Notes: generated by a model not told the origin, from the letters alone. Numbered from the stretch's first letter, positions 34,628 through 43,570 are shown. The stretch: DNA of 64,000 nucleotides from Candidatus Eremiobacter antarcticus (GCA_003244105.1 QHBK01000019.1:62001-126000), one strand, 5' to 3'. Translations and numbers: made by a program.

Positions 34628-35176
34628 TTGCTGACGGGCATCCAACCGGCTGAAGTGGTGGTCGGCCGCATCGTCGGCACGTTTGGGACCCGTGGCGAGG
34701 TGAAGATCGCCGCAGCAGACACGGACATCTTCCGCCCGGGGATGCGCCTTCGGTTGCACAGCCACAGCGAGGCAACGGCCTCGGAAGCAGAACTGCCGCC
34801 CGAGACGCGATCCGCTGTCATCGAGTCTGCCCGCCTTCACAAGAATGTGGTGGTGGCGCGCCTGCAAGGCGTCGATGATGCGAGTCAAGCTGCGGCGCTG
34901 CGCGGCGCGGCCGTCAGCGTGTCGCGCGATGCGCTGCCTGCGCTCGAAGCCGCGACATTCAGGGAGATCGACCTCGTCGGCATGCAGGTCATCGACGAGC
35001 GTCTTGGGTCATTGGGCGCGGTCCGCGAAGTGCTCGCCTATCCGGCGTGCCACATGCTCGTAGTCGGCAGCGCCCGCACGTTGGTGCCCATGCTCAGCGC
35101 TTATGGCATGACGGTGGACGCGCAGGCGCGCGAAATCCGCACCACCTTGCCCGAGGGCTTTGAAGAGCTGCGCTGA
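34628..35176 (+). CDS. rimM: Ribosome maturation factor RimM
   Basis: 182 residues. N-terminal RimM barrel (VVVGRIVGTFGTRGEVKI) and the C-terminal PRC-like barrel (EIDLVGMQVIDERLGSLG, then LPEGFEELR). Helps assemble the 30S head with S19. TTG start eight bases after khpA. trmD and rplS, which usually follow, are not here; an SDR gene overlaps the end instead. Confidence 0.93.
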   Translation: MLTGIQPAEVVVGRIVGTFGTRGEVKIAAADTDIFRPGMRLRLHSHSEATASEAELPPETRSAVIESARLHKNVVVARLQGVDDASQAAALRGAAVSVSRDALPALEAATFREIDLVGMQVIDERLGSLGAVREVLAYPACHMLVVGSARTLVPMLSAYGMTVDAQAREIRTTLPEGFEELR

Positions 35177-35966
35177 GCCGGCCGGGCGAGCCGCGCTCAT
35201 CACCGGCGCGTCGAGCGGACTGGGATATGAGCTGGCGCGGCTCGCGGCGTTCGACGGATTCGACCTCGTGCTGACAGCGCGCGGCCAGCCTAAGCTGCAA
35301 GAGGTCGCAGACGAACTCATGACGGCGTGCGGAGTGCGCGTCCACGTGTTAACCAAAGATCTTTCGGACGATCGGGCAGCAGCGGAGATCCATGCAGCCA
35401 CCGAGGCCTTGGGCGTCCGCATCAGCGTGCTCATCAACAACGCGGGCTTCGCGCAGTTTGGACCGCTCGTCGACAGCGACGTTGCGGAGCTCCTGTCTCT
35501 CCTGCATACGAATATGATCGCGCTGACCTTGTTGTGCCGGCTCTATGTGCCGGGAATGGTCAAAGCCAAGGGCGGCATGATCATGAACGTCGCATCCACC
35601 GCCGCCTTCCAACCAGGTCCGTTGATGGCCGCCTACTATGCGAGCAAGGCATACGTGCTGTCGCTGTCCGAGGCGCTGCATCTCGAGTTGGAAGGTTTGG
35701 GAGTGACGGTCACGGCGCTGTGCCCCGGGCTCACGCGAACGCCTTTTTTAACGCGCGGGTCGATGGCCCGATCCGGCTTCTCGAGCAACCGGTGGGTGAT
35801 GGATGTTGCGCCCGTCGCTGCGGCCGGCTACCGGGCGATGAAAGCAGGCAAAGCCGTCTGCATTCCCGGCATTTGGAACCGCGTCTTCGGATTCGGCACC
35901 CGTTTCGTTTCGCGCTCAATCGCGGCTCGCGCGGCTCGGCGCGTGCAGGAGCGCAGGGGCGGCTAG
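35160..35966 (+). CDS. Short-chain dehydrogenase/reductase (DltE/YqjQ-like)
   Basis: 268 residues. ALITGASSGLGYELARLAA for the cofactor, LINNAGFAQFG, IMNVASTAAFQPGPLMAAYYASKAYV with catalytic Ser, Tyr and Lys, then ALCPGLTRTPF. The C-terminal half has a semi-hydrophobic helix and a basic end. Substrate unknown. TTG start, with GAGGG upstream, lies inside the last codons of rimM, which suggests translational coupling. Confidence 0.88.
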   Translation: MKSCAEPAGRAALITGASSGLGYELARLAAFDGFDLVLTARGQPKLQEVADELMTACGVRVHVLTKDLSDDRAAAEIHAATEALGVRISVLINNAGFAQFGPLVDSDVAELLSLLHTNMIALTLLCRLYVPGMVKAKGGMIMNVASTAAFQPGPLMAAYYASKAYVLSLSEALHLELEGLGVTVTALCPGLTRTPFLTRGSMARSGFSSNRWVMDVAPVAAAGYRAMKAGKAVCIPGIWNRVFGFGTRFVSRSIAARAARRVQERRGG

Positions 35967-36697
35967 AAGCGGTCCAAGAACTCAGCGATCGCCGCGTTCA
36001 CTTCCGCCGGCTTTTCCGCTTGCACGATGTGGCCCGCGCCCGGAACGATGACGAGCTTGCCGTCCGACAGATGTTGTGCCAGATACTGTGAGAATTTTGG
36101 CGGTGTCATCTCGTCGAGCTCGCCCACGAGGATGAGCGCCGGGATCTGTATCTCGCCAAGGCGATCGCGCACGTCCCAGGCGTTGCACGCCGCATAATCT
36201 CGATGGGTCGCATCCCGCCCGACGGATCGATGCCACGCCTCCGCGCGGCGCCGCAGGTCGACGGAAGCGTTTGGGCTGAGCGCGTTGTCCACCAGCGTCT
36301 CGATGCTGCCCGGCCATCCGCCGTCGATCAGTGAAAAAAGGGCGTCGGAGACACGCAGCCGTGCGCCGGTTCCGATAAGGATCAGGCCGGCGGCCTGCTC
36401 CGGAAAATCCATCGCCCACTGAAGCGCGATCGCGCCGCCCAGTGAGTTCCCGCCGACGATAATCCGTGCACCGCCTTGAGCGGCGACCTGACGTGCGAGC
36501 CAGGAGGCCAGCTCTGCGACCGACGTGAGCGCCTCGCCGTCGGGGTGTCCTGGCAACAACAGCGCTTGGGAATCCGGAAAAGCTTCCGTTTGCGCTGCGA
36601 AGCTCTCGCCGGTGTATCCGGACCCGTGCAGCCAGAGGACCCTCACGGGGGCGCCCTTCCATGCGAAATCGACGGCTCCTAGGCCAGGTGCGCACAC
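35963..36697 (-). CDS. Alpha/beta hydrolase
   Basis: 244 residues. Alpha/beta-hydrolase fold: VLWLHGSGYTGESF (oxyanion region), VGGNSLGGAIALQWA with the Ser nucleophile, LVGELDEMTPP (Asp) and VPGAGHIVQAEKP (His). It resembles small esterases of the BioH/MenH-like type; substrate unknown. No ATG lies in the plausible region; GTG 36697 is used, only ten bases from the SOS box shared with the divergent nuclease gene. Confidence 0.82.
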   Translation of the reverse strand: MCAPGLGAVDFAWKGAPVRVLWLHGSGYTGESFAAQTEAFPDSQALLLPGHPDGEALTSVAELASWLARQVAAQGGARIIVGGNSLGGAIALQWAMDFPEQAAGLILIGTGARLRVSDALFSLIDGGWPGSIETLVDNALSPNASVDLRRRAEAWHRSVGRDATHRDYAACNAWDVRDRLGEIQIPALILVGELDEMTPPKFSQYLAQHLSDGKLVIVPGAGHIVQAEKPAEVNAAIAEFLDRF

Positions 36698-36706
36698 CCG
36701 TTCGTA

Positions 36707-36720
36707 CGAACATACGTTCG
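36707..36720. promoter_or_regulatory. LexA/DinR-type SOS box in a divergent promoter
   Basis: CGAACATACGTTCG fits the Gram-positive SOS box at every position. It overlaps a second perfect palindrome, GTTCGTACGAAC (36700-36711). It lies between the hydrolase and the DnaQ/GIY-YIG nuclease gene, two bases before the first ATG of the latter. Confidence 0.75.
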
Positions 36721-36722
36721 CA

Positions 36723-38528
36723 ATGGCTATGGCGATTCCGCTTAGCTCGGCCTTTTCGTCGCCGCTCGCTCCCGTCTCGGACGCCATGCTCGCGCAAGCC
36801 GCATGCCTCGAGAGAATGTCGACGCTGGCCGCGGTCGACTTGTGGAACCTCGCGTTTTCCGTCGTCGACATCGAAACCACGGGCAGCGTCGCAGGACGAG
36901 ATGGCATCACCGAGATCGCCATCGTCGGCGTGCACGCCGGGCGGATCACGAAGCGATGGCGCACGTTTGTCGACCCGTGTCAGGCCATTCCGCGCTTCAT
37001 CTCTTCGCTGACGGGCATCACGGATGAGATGGTCGCAGGCGCTCCCCGCATCGGCGACTTGCTTCCCGCGATCGTCGAATTGATCGGCGACGATATTCTG
37101 GTGGGGCACAACGTGCGGTTCGATGCGCACTTCATCGATACAGAATTGCAAAGGCATGGCCTTGCGCCGCTGAACAGCATCACGATCGACACCCTTGCGC
37201 TGGCGCGGCGCACCATTGCAGAGGTTCCCAACTACAAGTTAGGGACGTTGACGCGCGAGCTGGGCATTGATGTCGAGCGCCATCACCGCGCGCTGGCTGA
37301 CGCGGATGCCACCGCGGCACTGCTCATCCATTGCGTGAAGCGGCTCGAAGATTGTGCGGTGTTCACGTTCGGCACGTTGCTGGATTTCTTGAAGGCGCGC
37401 GCTGTCAGCCGGCGCAAGCCGCTCGTCCGCAGACATGCACCATGCGCTGCCCAGTTGCCCGTGTGGACCTCGGTCTTGGTCGCGGAGCTGCGCGAAGTGC
37501 CGGCTCGGCCCGGTGTCTACACGCTGCGCGATGCTGCAAACGAGGTGGTCTACATCGGCAAGTCACGCAACCTGCGGCAGCGCTTGCGCGCATATGCGAC
37601 CGCGGCTAAACCTGTCGGTCCCAAGCTGAGCGCTTTGCGCGCGGTCGTCGCTTCGTTGAGCTTCACCGTCACCGGGTCTGAGCTGGAGGCGCTGCTGCTG
37701 GAAGCGGAGCTCGTCCAGACGCACAACCCTCCGTTCAACGAGCGCCTGCGCAACTTCCGCGAATTCGGCTTCATCAAGGTCGAGCCCGGACCAGCCGGCC
37801 GGCTGTTGACCACCACGTCGCTGCGCGCCGACGGCGCGCGCTATTACGGGCCGTATCGCAGCCTGGGGGCGGCGGCCGCGTCGGTGGTCGCCCTGCAAGA
37901 GGCGTTGGGACTCCAAACCGATGCGCAGCTGTATGCGGACGGGCCGGTGCCCGCCGCGCAGCGCGAGGCTCTGCTGGACGACGCCGTGGCCTTCATCGAA
38001 GGATCGGCAGACGAGGTGCTGCTGACCGTGGCGCGCCGGCGCGACGAAGCCGCGGCCCGCTGCAGGGACGAACTCGCTGCGCGCGAGGAGCAACGCCTGG
38101 AGCGGCTGCGCCGTCTGCGAGCCCGGCATGCCGAGCTCGCGTTCGCGACGGGGCTGCACGCCATCGTACTGGCCGGTTCTCCCGAGCCTTCAGAAGAGGC
38201 GTGCTTTTTGTTCTGCGCCGGCCGCCTCGTCGCCCAAGCTCGGCTGCCTCGGCGGTTGCCTGAGCGCGCTCGGGCCCACGAGCTGATGTGCCGGATGCTG
38301 ACGGAGAGTTTTCGTCCGGAGCTGGCGCCGCGCTGTTACGCCCGCCAGCAAGAGATCGACCAGCTCCATATCTTCGCGAGCTGGTACCGCGAACGCCGTG
38401 AGGCCTTGTATTACGCCCCCTTGCCCGAGCGCACGCCGGATTCGTCGGAAGCCGTCGACTGGGCGAACGCCGTTTTGGATGGCCGCCCGGTGGGGCCGCA
38501 GTCCCCGTGTTCCCACAGTTGCGCCTAA
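36723..38528 (+). CDS. DnaQ-type exonuclease fused to a UvrC-like GIY-YIG nuclease domain
   Basis: 601 residues. Residues about 40-205 are a DEDDh 3'-5' exonuclease: FSVVDIETTGS, HNVRFDAHFIDTEL, then HHRALADADATAAL. Residues about 250-340 are a GIY-YIG domain, PGVYTLRDAANEVVYIGKSR with NLRQRLRAY, as in UvrC and Cho. The remaining 260 resemble the Cho/UvrC-like region and end CSHSCA. Similar fusions occur in actinobacteria and are thought to act in excision repair. An ATG at 36786 would place the SOS box in a normal operator position and may be the true start. Confidence 0.9.
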   Translation: MAMAIPLSSAFSSPLAPVSDAMLAQAACLERMSTLAAVDLWNLAFSVVDIETTGSVAGRDGITEIAIVGVHAGRITKRWRTFVDPCQAIPRFISSLTGITDEMVAGAPRIGDLLPAIVELIGDDILVGHNVRFDAHFIDTELQRHGLAPLNSITIDTLALARRTIAEVPNYKLGTLTRELGIDVERHHRALADADATAALLIHCVKRLEDCAVFTFGTLLDFLKARAVSRRKPLVRRHAPCAAQLPVWTSVLVAELREVPARPGVYTLRDAANEVVYIGKSRNLRQRLRAYATAAKPVGPKLSALRAVVASLSFTVTGSELEALLLEAELVQTHNPPFNERLRNFREFGFIKVEPGPAGRLLTTTSLRADGARYYGPYRSLGAAAASVVALQEALGLQTDAQLYADGPVPAAQREALLDDAVAFIEGSADEVLLTVARRRDEAAARCRDELAAREEQRLERLRRLRARHAELAFATGLHAIVLAGSPEPSEEACFLFCAGRLVAQARLPRRLPERARAHELMCRMLTESFRPELAPRCYARQQEIDQLHIFASWYRERREALYYAPLPERTPDSSEAVDWANAVLDGRPVGPQSPCSHSCA

Positions 38529-38648
38529 CCGGCGGGGACGGCTGGCCCGGGGCTTGCGATTGCCGAAACAGAAGAGCAGAGGCGCGCGAAGGTGCAGCGT
38601 CGTAAAGACCTCGTCTGAGGGCGCCCGAGTTTTTCCGGGAGTTTTGCC

Positions 38649-39218
38649 ATGAAGATGCTCCGCCTGATCCTTCCATGCGCCGCCGCCTTCGCGATCTCGT
38701 CGTTTGGCCTGCCGGCCATCGCGATTCCGCACGCGACCACGCCCGTGAACGACGCCACTCAAGACAAGCTCATCGGCACCGGCACGCTCGTCAAGATCGA
38801 GATGCTGCAGACGATCTCATCGGCGCACAGCAAAGCGGGTGACAAGTTCACGTTCCGCATCGTGCAAAACGTCATGGCCGGCAGCCGCGTAGCCATACCC
38901 GCCATGACTCAGGGCAGCGGCAAAGTGTTGGAGTCACGACCCGCTCGCGGTGGCCGAAATGACGGGCGCCTGCGCGTGGAATTCGATCCCGTCGCACTGG
39001 CCGACGGCACGAACGTAAAATTGGCGATCACGCGAGAGAGCCTGGTCGCTGATGAGAACGAGCACAACGGCACCGCGGGAAGCGTGGCCGAGATCGCCGA
39101 CATGACCATCCCGGGATTCTTCATCCTCGACTTCTTGCGCAAGGGCGACAACATCACGCTGGGAGCCGGCGCCCCATTCCATGTCGCGGTCACCGAAGAC
39201 GCGTTCTTAACCCAGTAA
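38649..39218 (+). CDS. Exported protein of unknown function
   Basis: 189 residues. A clear signal peptide (LILPCAAAFAISSFGLPAIA) with cleavage near residue 26, then a beta-rich mature domain: GTLVKIEMLQTISSAHSKAG, DKFTFRIVQNVMAGSRVAIP and GRLRVEFDPVALADGTNVKL. This pattern (requirement for defined bounds of a property and lack of catalytic motifs) resembles small periplasmic beta-sandwich proteins, but I recognise no family. It has a good start context and no close operon partner. Confidence 0.65.
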   Translation: MKMLRLILPCAAAFAISSFGLPAIAIPHATTPVNDATQDKLIGTGTLVKIEMLQTISSAHSKAGDKFTFRIVQNVMAGSRVAIPAMTQGSGKVLESRPARGGRNDGRLRVEFDPVALADGTNVKLAITRESLVADENEHNGTAGSVAEIADMTIPGFFILDFLRKGDNITLGAGAPFHVAVTEDAFLTQ

Positions 39219-39258
39219 GACGTTTGAGCGCTGCGGCGCTGTAGACAGGACCGCGCTT

Positions 39259-40011
39259 TTAGCGCTGCGGCGCGTGCCCGACGACTCGATTGCGCAGCAC
39301 GCCGATCTTCTCGATCTCGACTTCGACCACGTCCCCCGGCTGCATCGGTCCGACGCCGCTCGGCGTTCCAGTCGTGATGACATCGCCGCGTTCCAGCGTG
39401 AATGCTGCTGAAGCATATGCGACCAGAGCGGGAACGCTGTAGAGCATAGACGACGTGCGCGCCTCTTGCTTGAGCTCTCCGTTGAGGTAGGTGCGCAGTC
39501 GCAGGTCAGCAGGGTCGATGCCGCTCGTGATCCATGGGCCGAGCGGCGCGAACCCATCCATGCCTTTGGCCCGCGCCCACTGATGGTCGCTGCCCTGCAG
39601 ATCGCGAGCGGTCACATCGTTGCAGACGGTGTAGCCCCAAATGCAGGCGTCCGCCTCTTCCTCCGAGATCGAGTGACAGCGCCGGCCGATCACCACCGCC
39701 AGCTCACCTTCATAGTGAAGCTCGTGCGTGAGCTCGGGATAGACGATCTCGCCGTCCGGGTGGTTGAGCGCTGAAGGCGGCTTCAAAAAAAGCAGCGGTT
39801 CCCGGGTCCTGACGTTCTTCATCTCGGCGATGTGGTCGGCGTAATTGCGTCCGACGCCGATGATCTTCGTCGGCGTGCAGGGCGCGCAGAGTGTCAGCGA
39901 CGCCAGATCGAAGCGCCGGCCGTGCGTCGATATGAACACGTCGTCCGCGACCAAGCCTTCGCAGGGCGTTCCTTCGATCACGGCACGGGCGTGGTTGGTC
40001 GTGTGGTTCAT
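39259..40011 (-). CDS. Fumarylacetoacetate hydrolase family protein
   Basis: 250 residues. KIIGVGRNYADHIAEM, FLKPPSALNHPDGEIVYP, HYEGELAVVIGRRC (metal-binding Glu), GYTVCNDVTARDLQ and TTGTPSGVGPMQPGD are the FAH-fold landmarks. Members hydrolyse or decarboxylate acylpyruvates, often in catabolism of aromatics. ATG 40011 is preferred; the longer frame runs into the divergent gene. The region after the stop repeats AGCGCTGCGGCGC twice (39228-39240 and 39261-39273). Confidence 0.92.
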   Translation of the reverse strand: MNHTTNHARAVIEGTPCEGLVADDVFISTHGRRFDLASLTLCAPCTPTKIIGVGRNYADHIAEMKNVRTREPLLFLKPPSALNHPDGEIVYPELTHELHYEGELAVVIGRRCHSISEEEADACIWGYTVCNDVTARDLQGSDHQWARAKGMDGFAPLGPWITSGIDPADLRLRTYLNGELKQEARTSSMLYSVPALVAYASAAFTLERGDVITTGTPSGVGPMQPGDVVEVEIEKIGVLRNRVVGHAPQR

Positions 40012-40099
40012 CGCAGTGCGTTGCGGTCGGCAATTTGCGTTTGAGCGCGCCGCTTCCTCGACCAAAGGCGCCGCAACGGCTTTGGGGCAATAGACGGCC

Positions 40100-41503
40100 A
40101 TGAACCGCATTCAAGACTTCGACTTCTGCGTGCTCGGCGCCGGCAGCGCGGGCTATGCAGCTGCGAGAACCGCGCGCGACATGGGCAAATCGGTTGCGGT
40201 CGTAGACTCGACCGGACCGTTGGCGGGCCTGTGCATCTTGCGCGGCTGCATGCCATCCAAGACCCTGTTGCGATCCGCGGAGTTCGCGCACTACATGCGC
40301 ACCGGCGCGGAGCTTGGGATCAGGCCGAGCGGGGTCACGTACGACGTGCCCGCCATCGTGGCCCGCAAGCGGCGCATCATCGCGGACTTCGCACAGGACC
40401 GCGTGCGGGGCATCGAAACATTTCCGCTGTTCTTGGGTGCGCCCGAGTTCGCTTCCGAGCGTGAGCTCGCCGTCAACGGGGATGTCATTCAGGCGCGCAA
40501 GTTCTTGATCGCGACTGGGTCGATCATCAACCGCCCGCCGCTGCCGGGGCTCGCGGATGTCGGCTATCTCACGAGCGACGACATTTTGGACCTGGAGGAA
40601 CTGCCGCGCAGCGTCATCGTGTTGGGCGGTGGCCCGGTGGCCTGCGAGCTTGCGCAGTACCTTGCCCGCTTGGGGGCGCGCACGACGATGATCCAGCGCA
40701 GCGCCACGCTGCTGTCAGCCGAAGACGCCGACGTCGGCGAGTCGCTTGCCGAGAGCTTGCAGAAAGACGGCATCAGCATCCATACCAAGGCCTCCGTGCG
40801 GCGCGTCGAGCGCTGCGCCGAAGGCAAGCGCGTCGTCGCCGCAGTGTCCGGCGCCGAGATACCGTTCGACGCCGCCGAGATCTTCCTCGCGCTTGGCCGC
40901 AGCCCCAACGTGGACGGCTTTGAGCTGGACGCTGCTAACGTGAAGTACAGCGTTGCGGGCGTGGAAGTGGACGACCATCTCCAGACGAGCAGCCCGCACG
41001 TCTACGCCGCTGGGGACGTCACGGGGCGGTGGGAGCTCGTGCATGTGGCGGTTCACCAGGGGGAGCTCGCCGCGCACAACGCCTTCGAGCGGAGCCCCGA
41101 GTCTATGGACTGGGATCTGCAGTCGGCGCGCGCCGTGTTCACCGATCCGCAAGTCGGCATCGCCGGCCTGACGGAACGGCAATGCGAAAAGCGCGGCATC
41201 GAGTTCGAGAAGGCAGTCTTTCCGTTCGCGGACTTAGGCAAAGCGATCACCGCAGATCTCACCGACGGGTTCGTGAAGATGCTGGCCACGCCGGGCGGCC
41301 GCATCCTGGGCATAGCGATCGTGGGCGCTGAGGCGTCCAATTTGATCCACGAGGCGATCGCGCTCGTGTATTTCAAGGCGTCAGTGCAGGACGTGCTGCA
41401 GATGCCGCACCTGCATCCCACGCTCGCCGAGATCATCAGCTATCCGGCCGAAGAGCTGTGCGAGCGGCTGAAACATCATAAGCATGTCCTCGTCACGCCC
41501 TAG
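40100..41503 (+). CDS. Pyridine nucleotide-disulfide oxidoreductase (Lpd/MerA-like)
   Basis: 467 residues. FAD site CVLGAGSAGYAAARTA, redox-active pair in CILRGCMPSKTLL, NAD site VIVLGGGPVACELAQYLARL, second FAD motif VYAAGDVTG, and the C-terminal dimer interface HLHPTLAEIISYPAEEL with catalytic His. The CxxxxC spacing fits dihydrolipoamide dehydrogenase, mercuric reductase and related class I enzymes; no lipoyl partner or mer gene is near, so the substrate is open. The next gene starts inside its last 20 bases. Confidence 0.93.
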   Translation: MNRIQDFDFCVLGAGSAGYAAARTARDMGKSVAVVDSTGPLAGLCILRGCMPSKTLLRSAEFAHYMRTGAELGIRPSGVTYDVPAIVARKRRIIADFAQDRVRGIETFPLFLGAPEFASERELAVNGDVIQARKFLIATGSIINRPPLPGLADVGYLTSDDILDLEELPRSVIVLGGGPVACELAQYLARLGARTTMIQRSATLLSAEDADVGESLAESLQKDGISIHTKASVRRVERCAEGKRVVAAVSGAEIPFDAAEIFLALGRSPNVDGFELDAANVKYSVAGVEVDDHLQTSSPHVYAAGDVTGRWELVHVAVHQGELAAHNAFERSPESMDWDLQSARAVFTDPQVGIAGLTERQCEKRGIEFEKAVFPFADLGKAITADLTDGFVKMLATPGGRILGIAIVGAEASNLIHEAIALVYFKASVQDVLQMPHLHPTLAEIISYPAEELCERLKHHKHVLVTP

Positions 41504-42323
41504 CGGGCGTGCGCGCATGCGTGCGCGTGCCGCAGATGTCGCGCTGTACCGCGAGCCTGAGTTGTACGACGTCGCGTTCGGATTCCGCGACGTCGAGGCC
41601 GAATGCACAGCGCTGCTCAAGCTGTGCGCCGCCCACGGCGTCGCCTCTCCGCGGCGCGTCCTCGAGTTGGCGTGCGGCCCGGCGCATCACGCGCGGGAGA
41701 TAGCGCGTCGCCGGATCTCAAGCGTCGGCATCGATATCAGCGCGGCGATGCTGGCGTACGCTCGGACGCTGTGCCGCAGAGATGGTGTGACGGTCGCGTT
41801 CAAGCGCGCCGATATGCGCACGTTCCGTCTGGACGCGCGCGCCGATGTGGCGCTGTGCCTCTTCGACTCCTTCGGGCATTGCGTGAGCGACCGCGACGGC
41901 ATCGCCGCCCTGCAGCGCACGGCCGACGCGCTCCGCCGCCACGGACTGCTGTTCTTGGAGCTGTCGCACCCGGCCGATTATTTCAGCAACGGGCGGTCGC
42001 GCACGCTGGATCGATGGACTGAGCGGCGCGGACCGCTGTCGGTCAAGACCAAGTTCTTGGTCACCCGCATGGATGCGGCGGCCGAGACGTTCGTCGCCCG
42101 CGTGTCCCTCGAGGCGCGCACCCGGGCGAACGGTCGCAAGACGGTGCGCCGCCTGGCCATGCGCTGGCTGCACCGCATGTGGATGCGCAGCGCGATCGAG
42201 TATGTGGCGCTCGCGAGCGGCCGTTTCGAGATCGCTGCCTGGTACGGCGATCTCGATCCGGCGGTTCCGCTTAGCTCGGGCCCGCAAGCGTGGCGAATGG
42301 TCGCCGTGCTGCGGCGGCGTTAA
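41484..42323 (+). CDS. Class I SAM-dependent methyltransferase
   Basis: 279 residues. VLELACGPAHHAREIARR (SAM motif I), VGIDISAAMLAYART, FKRADMRTFRL and LCLFDSFGH describe a small-molecule methyltransferase. Target unknown. It overlaps the flavoprotein gene by 20 bases, which suggests translational coupling, but no pathway link is obvious. Confidence 0.87.
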   Translation: MSSSRPSGRARMRARAADVALYREPELYDVAFGFRDVEAECTALLKLCAAHGVASPRRVLELACGPAHHAREIARRRISSVGIDISAAMLAYARTLCRRDGVTVAFKRADMRTFRLDARADVALCLFDSFGHCVSDRDGIAALQRTADALRRHGLLFLELSHPADYFSNGRSRTLDRWTERRGPLSVKTKFLVTRMDAAAETFVARVSLEARTRANGRKTVRRLAMRWLHRMWMRSAIEYVALASGRFEIAAWYGDLDPAVPLSSGPQAWRMVAVLRRR

Positions 42324-42326
42324 ATC

Positions 42327-43315
42327 ATGCCGGCGACCAGAGTCGTGTGTCTCTCCCGCGTCTGGGCGGCTGAGCTCGACGCGTTGCAGGACATGTTGCC
42401 GTCCGACGTGCGCTACAGCGCGGTCGATATGGATGACGCTGCCCGCCGCGATGACGCGATCGCCTCGGCCGACGTCCTAATCACATCGGTCTTCACTCGC
42501 GAGATGGCTGAGCGCTGCAGGAATTTGGCGCTGCTGCTGTGCCCGGCAGCCGGCACCGAGTACATCGACCGCACAGCGCTTCCACCGCACGTCCGCTTCG
42601 AGAAAACGGGGTGGGTCACGAGATCGCGATCGCCGAGTACGTGATGGGCGCGCTCATCGCGCTGCGCCGGGGCTTCATCGATGTGGATGCCGGCATGCGC
42701 CGCGGTGAGTGGCGGGGCGGCTTCTTGGGACCGGGCGACGTTTATGAAGAGCTTTACGGTTCCCGCCTGGGGCTCATCGGTTACGGGCGCATCGGCGCCC
42801 GCGTGCACACACTTGCAGCCACCTTCGAGATGCGCTGTGGCGCGGTTACCCTTCACCCGGGCCGCCTGCGCAATGCGGCGCCGGCGTTGGACACGATCGG
42901 AGACATCGGCCAGGCGGCCGATGTAGACGCCCTGGTAGCCTGGGCCGATGCGCTCGTGATCTGCTGCGAGCTGTCGCCGATCACCGAAGGACTGATCGAC
43001 CGGCGACGGTTGAGCCTGATGAAAGAGACTGCGCTCTTGATCAACGTGGCGCGAGGCGCGATCGCGGTGGAAGCCGACCTCTATGAAGCACTGCGCGACC
43101 GGCGCATCGCGGGTGCGGCGATCGACGTGTGGTACAAGTATCCTGAGCGCTCCGGTGAAAACTCTACGCCTTCGCGGCTCGATTTCAGCGCGCTTGACAA
43201 TGTTCTGATGACGCCGCATTGCAGCGGCTGGACACGCGGGTTCAAGGGCAGGCGTCTTGCATGGCTCGCGAACGCCATCGCCGATTTCCGTCGGCAACGG
43301 CAGAGAGAAGCGTGA
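42327..43315 (+). pseudogene. D-2-hydroxyacid dehydrogenase with a one-base frameshift
   Basis: Frame 1 gives the N-terminal substrate domain up to HVRFEKTG (SADVLITSVFTREMAERC, LLCPAAGTEYIDRTALPP). The protein continues in another frame with GHEIAIAEYVMGALIALRRG, the NAD-binding GLIGYGRIGARVHTLA, INVARGAI and the catalytic-His region LMTPHCSGWT. One more G in the GGGG at 42608-42611 joins them into a 330-residue protein. Start ATG 42327 lies four bases after the methyltransferase gene. Either a pseudogene or a homopolymer error. Confidence 0.85.
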
Positions 43316-43399
43316 CTTAAAGCAACATGATCGGCCGGTTTGTTCGGCGGGTATGACTTGCGACAGGTTAACGCTCTTTGCCGATGAGAGGAGAACGGG

Positions 43400-43570
43400 A
43401 TGCCCGCCAAACGTGGTCCGAAACGAGGAAGCTCGAGCTCCAGCAGTTCGAAGGGGAGCAGCGGCTCGAAGACCGGAGGCCGCAAGAAGTCGAGTTCCTC
43501 GAGCAAGTCATCGAGCAGCAGCTCAGGCCGCGGCTCAAAATCAAAGGGGCGCGGCAGCAAAAGCCGGTAG
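43400..43570 (+). CDS. 56-residue Ser/Lys/Arg/Gly-rich basic protein
   Basis: The sequence starts MPAKRGPKRGSSSSSSSKGS and is built from serine runs (4-7 residues) broken by Lys, Arg and Gly, ending GRGSKSKGRGSKSR. It contains about 45% Ser and 30% basic residues, with no acidic residue and no hydrophobic core, so it is disordered and strongly positive. AGGAG lies eight bases before the ATG. The serines use AGC, TCG, TCC, AGT and TCA in turn, so the run is not a simple DNA repeat. It resembles histone H1-like tails; binding to DNA or RNA is a guess. Confidence 0.7.
   Translation: MPAKRGPKRGSSSSSSSKGSSGSKTGGRKKSSSSSKSSSSSSGRGSKSKGRGSKSR

Noticed and set aside
39228-39273. Twice-repeated AGCGCTGCGGCGC as a mobile-element end or CRISPR-like repeat
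   Set aside because: Only two copies 33 bases apart, one of them inside the end of a coding sequence.
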